From Acholeplasmatales bacterium Tener_01 (GTDB taxonomy: Bacteria > Bacillota_I > Bacilli_A > ML615J-28 > CAG-698), in NCBI GenBank assembly GCA_001604495.1, contig LVBR01000092.1:1-11323 (forward strand): a stretch of 11,323 bases of DNA, written 5' to 3'. Under the pieces are notes generated by a model. The model had not been told where the DNA came from. It ran no database searches and worked only from the letters and a program-made list of their open reading frames with translations. Each line of letters begins with the position of its first letter. Within the stretch, counting starts at the first letter, position 1. Made by a program: the position numbers and the translations under genes. Below are positions 6,929-11,323 of the stretch, piece by piece.

Positions 6929-7276
6929 ATGAAAATCTATAAAGTAAAAGTAAATGGAAAAGTATATGAAGTTGAATTAGAGAGTGTTACTGAAAATGAT
7001 GCTAAAGTTGAAGCTCCAAAACAAGAAGCTCCAAAAGCTGCTCCAGTAGCAAACGATGGCAATGGAACTGAATTAAAAGCTCCTTTACAAGGAACTATTC
7101 TTAAAATCAATGTAGCAGTTGGTGATACAGTTAAAAAAGGACAAGCTGTTATTATTTTGGAAGCTATGAAACTTGAAAACGAAGTTGTAGCACCATGTGA
7201 CGGTGTTGTAAAGAATATTTTAGTTAGCAAAGGACAAAGTGTTAACAATCAAGACGCATTGTTAATCATTGGGTAA
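6929..7276 (+). CDS. Biotin carboxyl carrier protein of the decarboxylase
   Basis: A 115-aa biotin carrier. The biotin attachment motif EAMKLENEV contains Lys81, 34 residues from the C-terminus, the usual distance in biotinyl domains. Residues about 48-115 form the whole lipoyl/biotinyl barrel, with PLQGTILKI before and VKKGQAVIILEAMK around the attachment turn. Residues 1-20 (IYKVKVNGKVYEVELE) form a short beta element typical of GcdC/OadD-type carriers, followed by an Ala/Pro/Lys-rich flexible linker (about 26-42) that lets biotin swing between OadA and OadB. It replaces the C-terminal domain missing from OadA. AAAGGAG (6915-6921) overlaps the oadG stop, and the ATG lies 12 bases after it. 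The BirA-type ligase encoded downstream should modify it. A fatty-acid-synthesis AccB is less likely given the neighbours. Confidence 0.92.
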   Translation: MKIYKVKVNGKVYEVELESVTENDAKVEAPKQEAPKAAPVANDGNGTELKAPLQGTILKINVAVGDTVKKGQAVIILEAMKLENEVVAPCDGVVKNILVSKGQSVNNQDALLIIG

Positions 7277-7282
7277 TTAATA

Positions 7283-8440
7283 ATGTTCGAAAAACTATGG
7301 GAATTGATTGTTGAGTTCGCAAATACATCTGGTATTGCTGGATTCTTCGCAGATGGAGGATGGAAGAATGCAATAATGATTGCTATAGCAATCGTTCTTC
7401 TATGTCTAGCAATATTTAAACATGTCGAACCATATTTGTTATTACCTATTGCTTTTGGTATGTTACTTGCTAACTTACCAAATGGTGGTGTCTTTGTTCG
7501 TGAGGCAGATGGAACATATTCAGGTTTACTTGGTATCTTATATGTTGGTGTTAAAAAAGGTATTTATCCTTGTTTAATATTCTTAGGAATTGGTGCCACA
7601 ACCGACTTTGGTCCACTAATCGCTAACCCTAAGAGCTTGCTTTTGGGTGCTGCTGCTCAAATTGGTATTTTTATTACATTCTTAGGTGCCTTACTTCTTG
7701 GATTTAATTTCAATGAAGCATCTTCAATCGGAATTATCGGTGGAGCTGATGGCCCTACAGCCATTCTAACTACATCAAAGTTAGCTCCAGACCTACTTGC
7801 ACCAATTTCAATTGCTGCATATTCTTATATGGCACTTGTTCCAGTAATCCAACCTCCTATTATTAGATTACTAACTACTAAGAAGGAAAGATTAATCAAG
7901 ATGGAACAATTAAGAAGTGTTTCTAAGACTGAAAAAATTTTATTCCCAATCCTAGTTACAGTTGTTTGTGTATTATTGATTCCTAGCTGTGCTCCATTAA
8001 TCGGTATGTTAATGCTTGGTAACTTAATTAAAGAATCAGGTGTTGTTCCTAATCTTGTTAATGCAGCTGGTAATTTCATTCTATACATTGTTACTATTTT
8101 ACTAGGTATATGCGTTGGTGCAACTGCAACAGCTGATATCTTCTTAACACTAGACACATTAAAGATCGTCTTATTAGGTGTTATCGCATTCAGTTTTGCT
8201 ACTGCAAGTGGTGTATTATTTGGTAAAGTTATGTGCAAAGCAACACGTGGCAAGATCAATCCAATGATTGGTGCTGCTGGTGTTAGTGCTGTTCCAATGG
8301 CAGCGAGAGTTGTTCAAAAAGAAGGTCAAAGAGAAGATCCTTCTAACTTCTTACTAATGCATGCTATGGGACCTAATGTTGCCGGTGTAATCGGTAGCGC
8401 TGTTGCTGCAGGTATTTTATTAACTTTATTTGGTATTTAA
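7283..8440 (+). CDS. oadB: Na+-pumping oxaloacetate decarboxylase beta subunit
   Basis: A 385-aa integral membrane protein that decarboxylates carboxybiotin and couples this to Na+ export. Hallmarks are FKHVEPYLLLPIAFGMLLAN near the N-terminus, GGADGPTAI with Asp156 (the Asp essential for Na+ coupling in the Klebsiella enzyme), AAYSYMALVPVIQPP, and the C-terminal MHAMGPNVAGVIGSAV. It has about nine to eleven hydrophobic segments. The length matches the shorter GcdB/OadB type (about 375 aa) rather than the 433-aa Klebsiella form. Glutaconyl-CoA or methylmalonyl-CoA decarboxylase beta subunits look the same; oadA identifies the substrate. The ATG is only 7 bases after the carrier's stop, with no clear ribosome binding site (only GGG at 7271-7273), so its translation probably depends on ribosomes finishing the carrier gene. 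A strong terminator follows. Confidence 0.93.
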   Translation: MFEKLWELIVEFANTSGIAGFFADGGWKNAIMIAIAIVLLCLAIFKHVEPYLLLPIAFGMLLANLPNGGVFVREADGTYSGLLGILYVGVKKGIYPCLIFLGIGATTDFGPLIANPKSLLLGAAAQIGIFITFLGALLLGFNFNEASSIGIIGGADGPTAILTTSKLAPDLLAPISIAAYSYMALVPVIQPPIIRLLTTKKERLIKMEQLRSVSKTEKILFPILVTVVCVLLIPSCAPLIGMLMLGNLIKESGVVPNLVNAAGNFILYIVTILLGICVGATATADIFLTLDTLKIVLLGVIAFSFATASGVLFGKVMCKATRGKINPMIGAAGVSAVPMAARVVQKEGQREDPSNFLLMHAMGPNVAGVIGSAVAAGILLTLFGI

Positions 8441-8447
8441 TCACATA

Positions 8448-8478
8448 TAAATGCTAGTTTCTTAACTAGCATTTTTTA
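8448..8478 (+). terminator. Terminator of the oxaloacetate decarboxylase operon
   Basis: A perfect 10-bp stem, AATGCTAGTT (8450-8459) with AACTAGCATT (8464-8473), around a TCTT loop, followed by T residues to 8478. It starts within ten bases of the oadB stop. Confidence 0.9.
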
Positions 8479-8486
8479 TGCCCTTT

Positions 8487-8495
8487 TGTTATAAT
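8487..8495 (+). promoter_or_regulatory. Extended -10 promoter of birA-plsY
   Basis: TGTTATAAT (8487-8495) is a perfect extended -10. No good -35 is found at 17 bp, where the sequence falls in the preceding terminator. Transcription from here would start at about 8500-8503, at the ribosome binding site AGAGG (8500-8504), so the leader would be very short. Confidence 0.55.
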
Positions 8496-8510
8496 AATTA
8501 GAGGTTTATT

Positions 8511-9218
8511 ATGAGTATTACTTATTTTGATACAATTGATTCAACAAATCTTTATCTAAAAGAAAACTATGAAAAATACAATAATTTAGATTGTGTTTTA
8601 GCTCGCCATCAAACTAATGGACGAGGACGCATGGGAAGAGTTTGGATTGACCAAGACGACCTACTTATGTCTATTTTAGTTAAAGAAGAAGTTCAAGAAA
8701 AAGAAAAGTTGAGCTTACTAATATGTTCAACTATCTTTAAGGTATTAAGTAAGTACTTAAATAACCTAAAAATTAAATGGCCTAATGATATTTTACAAAA
8801 TGGTAAAAAAATCTGTGGAATATTACTTGAGGGAAAGACAATAGGTGATAAGACTATTGTTGTTATTGGCTTTGGAATAAATGTTAATAGCACTAAATTT
8901 GATGATGATTTAATTATCAAGGCTACTTCACTAAAGAAGGAGCTTAATAAAGAATTTGATATCAAAGTGCTAGCAAATGAAATATATGAAGAGTTTTTAT
9001 CTGATTTTAGTTTATTTACTAAAAAGGATGAGAGCTACTTAAAGGTATGTAGAGATAATTCGTGCTTAATTGGTGAAGTCGTCAGTGTAGAGGATAATGG
9101 AATTATTAAAGATGCTAAAGTATTAGACATCTTAGATAATGGTAATATCCTTCTATTAATTGATGGCAAGAAAATAGAAAAAAGAAGTGGCGAAATATCA
9201 CTACATAATAATTACTAG
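8511..9218 (+). CDS. birA: Biotin-[acetyl-CoA-carboxylase] ligase, class I (no DNA-binding domain)
   Basis: A 235-aa cytosolic enzyme that activates biotin with ATP and attaches it to a carrier lysine. Visible motifs are DSTN (10-13), QTNGRGRMGRVW with the GRGRxGR adenylate-binding loop (37-43), KWPNDI (89-94), KICGILLEG with the substrate-contacting Lys100, and GFGINVN (120-126). A small C-terminal SH3-like domain is suggested by residues about 190-230 (GEVVSVEDNG, then GEISLHN). The N-terminal helix-turn-helix of class II BirA is absent, so this protein cannot act as the biotin operon repressor. ATG at 8511 follows AGAGG at 8500-8504. Its position directly after the oad operon suggests the carrier there (Lys81) is its main client, although it may also serve AccB elsewhere. 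It is probably cotranscribed with plsY, whose ATG lies 9 bases after the stop. Confidence 0.93.
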   Translation: MSITYFDTIDSTNLYLKENYEKYNNLDCVLARHQTNGRGRMGRVWIDQDDLLMSILVKEEVQEKEKLSLLICSTIFKVLSKYLNNLKIKWPNDILQNGKKICGILLEGKTIGDKTIVVIGFGINVNSTKFDDDLIIKATSLKKELNKEFDIKVLANEIYEEFLSDFSLFTKKDESYLKVCRDNSCLIGEVVSVEDNGIIKDAKVLDILDNGNILLLIDGKKIEKRSGEISLHNNY

Positions 9219-9226
9219 GTGATATT

Positions 9227-9883
9227 ATGTTTTTAAAGATATTATTTTTAGTACTTTCATATTTTGTTGGGGCAATTCCTTTTGGATTTCTATTTGGAAA
9301 AATGAAAGGAGTAGATATTAGAACAGTTGGTTCTAAAAATATCGGTGCCACAAACACTGGAAGAATCCTTGGAAAGAAGTATGCGGTTTTTACTTATATT
9401 TTAGATATGATTAAAGGTGGAATATTTGTTTTCTTGTTTAGATTTTGTATTATTCCAGTAGAGTATTGTGTATTGTCTCCAATGCTATACGGATTAGTTG
9501 CGGTTATTGGGCACACTTTCCCAATTTACTTAGGCTTTAAGGGTGGCAAGAGTGTTGCTTGTGGAAGCGGTGCAGTATTTGGTTATTGTCCATACTTATT
9601 ACCATTTATGATTTTAGTTTTCTTTATCATAAAGAAAATAACAAAACTAGTTTCAGTTGGTTCACTTGTATCAACACTAATTTGTATTTTAATGGTATTT
9701 GTGGCATCACTTATAAGTGGGGACTTCTTAGTGGATGTTTGGGACTTTTCAAGTTCGGCTTTATGGCCACTTAATTATTGGTGTGTAATATTTACATTCT
9801 TAATTGGTGTTATTATTTATGTAAGACACATTAGTAATATAAAAAGAATTCTTAATCGCACTGAACAACCTATTAATTATTAA
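9227..9883 (+). CDS. plsY: Glycerol-3-phosphate acyltransferase PlsY
   Basis: A 218-aa integral membrane enzyme that transfers an acyl group from acyl-phosphate to glycerol-3-phosphate, making lysophosphatidic acid, the first committed step of phospholipid synthesis in most Gram-positive bacteria. All three family motifs are present: SYFVGAIPFGFLFGK (11-25), GSKNIGATNTGR (35-46) and GHTFPIYLGFKGGKSVA (95-111), plus D60-MIKGG after the second motif. Hydrophobic segments fit the usual seven-helix topology, and the length is close to the family norm of about 200. The ATG at 9227 is preceded by AGGTGAT (9217-9223), which overlaps the birA stop, so the two are tightly linked. The pairing with birA is common-sense housekeeping rather than an obvious pathway link. 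A terminator follows. Confidence 0.95.
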   Translation: MFLKILFLVLSYFVGAIPFGFLFGKMKGVDIRTVGSKNIGATNTGRILGKKYAVFTYILDMIKGGIFVFLFRFCIIPVEYCVLSPMLYGLVAVIGHTFPIYLGFKGGKSVACGSGAVFGYCPYLLPFMILVFFIIKKITKLVSVGSLVSTLICILMVFVASLISGDFLVDVWDFSSSALWPLNYWCVIFTFLIGVIIYVRHISNIKRILNRTEQPINY

Positions 9884-9890
9884 TAAAAAT

Positions 9891-9937
9891 ACTCATATAG
9901 ATGGTATCAATAAATACTACTATATGAGTTTTATTTT
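9891..9937 (+). terminator. Terminator of birA-plsY
   Basis: ACTCATATAG (9891-9900) pairs perfectly with CTATATGAGT (9920-9929). The 19-base interior can form a smaller GTAT/ATAC hairpin (9904-9907, 9914-9917). A T-rich tail, TTTATTTTT, follows. Confidence 0.75.
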
Positions 9938-9995
9938 TAGATAGCTGATAAAGATAATAATTTTTAATATAATTATGAAAAAAAGTGATTTTTTG

Positions 9996-10004
9996 TGGTA
10001 TAAT
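9996..10004 (+). promoter_or_regulatory. Extended -10 promoter of the antiporter gene
   Basis: TGGTATAAT (9996-10004), with the same GTGGTATAAT context as the phosphodiesterase promoter. The -35 region is A-rich and matches poorly. A weaker TATAAT at 9968-9973 with CTGATA 17 bp upstream may be a second start. Transcription from the main site would begin near 10011. Confidence 0.6.
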
Positions 10005-10051
10005 ATCAAAGGTATTTTTTATTTAATTAGTATTATGATGGAGAAAAGAAT

Positions 10052-11221
10052 ATGTTAACATTATCTAATACACTTATATGTCTATTAATTTTCTTTGGTG
10101 TTCTATTTATAGGATATCTTTTAGGAAGAATCAAAATAAAAGGAATTGCTTTAGGAACTTCAGGAATATTCATCGTAGCTATAATTGCTGGATGCGTCAT
10201 TCCTAAAGAAAGCATAGATATCACCACAATCACTAAGCAACTTAGTAATGTGGGACTAGCTTTATTCATTACATCTGTAGGTTTTACCGCAGGTCCAATG
10301 TTTATCCAAAACTTTAAGAGTAAAGCTTTTAAGTATATAGCTATTTCTGTAATTATAATCTTTGCGGCTTTAGGTGTTGCGATGCTTATATATGCCCTTG
10401 ATAAGAATTTAGATATGCCTACGATACTTGGTATTACAATGGGAGCAATGACAAGTACACCAGGTCTAAGTTCTAATCTTGCAGCATTTGAAGAAAGTGC
10501 TGATATTATTCAAACTGTAAATGCTATTGCTTATCCATTTGGAGTATTAGGTGTTTGCTTATTTGTTCAAATAGTTCCAAAGATTCTAAGAGTTAATATG
10601 AAGGAAGAAGTGGAAAAAATAAGCGCTCCAAAGGAAGAAAATGTTGAGGAAAAAGAAACTGAAGGAAAAGAAAAGAAATTAATCACATTTGATAGATTAG
10701 GTTTATGTGTATTTAGCCTAGCTGTTGTTCTTGGAATACTTGTTGGTGCCTTAACAATTCCTAAAATCAGATTCCAATTAACTATAACTGGTGGATCATT
10801 GGTTGTTGGATTGTTATTTGGACATTTTAGAAGAATTGGTAGAATATCACTAGAGGTTCCTAAACTAACATTAAAAGTTCTTAAAGAATTAGGTTTAGCA
10901 ATTTTCTTAGCTTGTTCTGGTTTAAGTGGCGGACTTAAGTTTATTGAATATATCCAAATATACCCTATATATTTCTTATATGGTGCTTTGATAACATTCA
11001 TTCCAATGCTTATAACTTTTATTATTGCAAAGATATTCTTCAAGATGGAATTATTAAATATATTAGGAGCATTAACTGGTGGAATGACTTCAACTCCGGC
11101 TTTAGGTGCTTTAATTGAAGTTGCAGATACCGATGATGTAGGTAGTTCATATACTTCTACTTATCCATTTGCATTATTCTTATTAGTTTTAATCCCTCAA
11201 GTATTAAAAATGTTTGTGTGA
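10052..11221 (+). CDS. AspT/YidE-type antiporter (aspartate:alanine exchanger family), without RCK/TrkA-C domains
   Basis: A 389-aa membrane transporter with an internal duplication. The halves match in order: GLALFITSVGFTAGP (68-82) with GLAIFLACSGLSGGL (281-295); GAMTSTPGL (131-139) with GGMTSTPAL (343-351); and AYPFGVLGV (160-168) with TYPFALFLL (370-378). These GxxTSTPxL signatures are those of the YidE/AspT duplication domain. AspT and YidE have about 550 residues with TrkA-C regulatory domains between the halves; here the middle is only a charged Lys/Glu linker (about 183-211), so cytosolic regulation is missing or provided elsewhere. The substrate is unknown; the family includes aspartate:alanine exchange and dicarboxylate-type transport. 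The nearby Na+-pumping oxaloacetate decarboxylase makes a C4-acid or amino-acid substrate attractive, but the gene has its own promoter and terminator. ATG at 10052 follows GGAG at 10040-10043. Confidence 0.85.
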   Translation: MLTLSNTLICLLIFFGVLFIGYLLGRIKIKGIALGTSGIFIVAIIAGCVIPKESIDITTITKQLSNVGLALFITSVGFTAGPMFIQNFKSKAFKYIAISVIIIFAALGVAMLIYALDKNLDMPTILGITMGAMTSTPGLSSNLAAFEESADIIQTVNAIAYPFGVLGVCLFVQIVPKILRVNMKEEVEKISAPKEENVEEKETEGKEKKLITFDRLGLCVFSLAVVLGILVGALTIPKIRFQLTITGGSLVVGLLFGHFRRIGRISLEVPKLTLKVLKELGLAIFLACSGLSGGLKFIEYIQIYPIYFLYGALITFIPMLITFIIAKIFFKMELLNILGALTGGMTSTPALGALIEVADTDDVGSSYTSTYPFALFLLVLIPQVLKMFV

Positions 11222-11227
11222 TAAAAT

Positions 11228-11262
11228 AGATTTAGATGAGAAATCATCTAAATCTTTTTTTT
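11228..11262 (+). terminator. Terminator of the antiporter gene
   Basis: A perfect 12-bp stem (11228-11239 with 11244-11255) capped by a GAAA tetraloop, followed by a T tract to 11262. It is the strongest terminator in the window and begins seven bases after the stop. Confidence 0.92.
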
Positions 11263-11308
11263 ATTAAATTTAGCAATTTAATTCACAAAGGACTTTTATT
11301 TATTTGTA

Positions 11309-11317
11309 TGTTATAAT
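11309..11317 (+). promoter_or_regulatory. Extended -10 promoter for a gene right of the window
   Basis: TGTTATAAT (11309-11317), a perfect extended -10 in the + direction, six bases from the window end and without a clear -35. It presumably drives the next gene, which is not in view. Confidence 0.5.
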
Positions 11318-11323
11318 ATTAGT

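Noticed and set aside
7825..8259. Open frame of 144 aa on the minus strand
   Set aside because: Antisense shadow of oadB, whose conserved motifs lie across the same bases.
10035..10058. Upstream ATG and 7-codon leader peptide overlapping the antiporter start
   Set aside because: It has no ribosome binding site of its own and is explained by the sequence around the real site, GGAG at 10040-10043.
10567..11043. Open frame of 158 aa on the minus strand
   Set aside because: It lies inside the antiporter gene, has no ribosome binding site or recognisable motif, and the + strand frame has clear family signatures.
1..11323. Mycoplasma-type genetic code (TGA read as Trp)
   Set aside because: Two well-supported genes end at TGA (4671-4673 and 11219-11221), and Trp is encoded by TGG throughout.
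1..11323. CRISPR array, insertion sequence, prophage or defence island
   Set aside because: No regularly spaced short repeats, transposase, integrase, phage or nuclease genes were seen.

Overview
The window looks like chromosome from a low-GC Bacillota, probably an uncultivated gut-type member of the Bacilli or Erysipelotrichia (RF39/RFN20-like lineages are plausible). The evidence is AT-rich sequence (about one third G+C by eye), strong AGGAG-type ribosome binding sites, TATAAT promoters with an extended -10, lipoproteins carrying Ig-like and Listeria-Bacteroides repeats, and a sodium-pumping decarboxylase. TGA ends two genes and no gene reads through it, so a code in which TGA means Trp is unlikely. 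All nine genes are on the + strand, in compact transcription units bounded by visible hairpin terminators.

Layout. (1) 1-41 holds the terminator of a gene lying to the left. (2) 54-3910 is a two-gene surface lipoprotein operon: a 789-aa lipoprotein with about seven Ig-like modules and a C-terminal CHAP-type cell-wall hydrolase domain, then a 459-aa lipoprotein with three InlB-type B repeats and a C-terminal Ig-like domain. (3) 3896-4673 is a glycerophosphodiester phosphodiesterase whose -35 box sits inside the preceding terminator. (4) 4671-5034 holds tandem TGAAAA/TTTTCA palindromes, a good promoter, an unannotated 55-aa membrane protein and a terminator. (5) 5079-8478 is the Na+-pumping oxaloacetate decarboxylase operon in split form: carboxyltransferase (oadA, no biotin domain), gamma subunit, free biotin carrier protein and membrane beta subunit. 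(6) 8487-9937 is birA (biotin ligase without a DNA-binding domain) and plsY. (7) 9996-11262 is an AspT/YidE-type antiporter without the usual cytosolic regulatory domains. A last extended -10 promoter at the right edge faces a gene outside the window.

How the genes fit together. BirA should attach biotin to Lys81 of the carrier protein. OadA moves the carboxyl group of oxaloacetate to that biotin. OadB, helped by OadG, decarboxylates carboxybiotin and exports Na+. The antiporter downstream is a reasonable candidate for moving a C4 dicarboxylate or amino acid such as aspartate/alanine that feeds this pump, but that link is inference from proximity. PlsY and the phosphodiesterase belong to glycerophospholipid metabolism. 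I found no CRISPR array, phage, insertion sequence, tRNA or rRNA. Most of the window is recognisable metabolism; the least explained parts are the small membrane protein with its palindromic upstream region, the middle of the second lipoprotein and the shortened antiporter.
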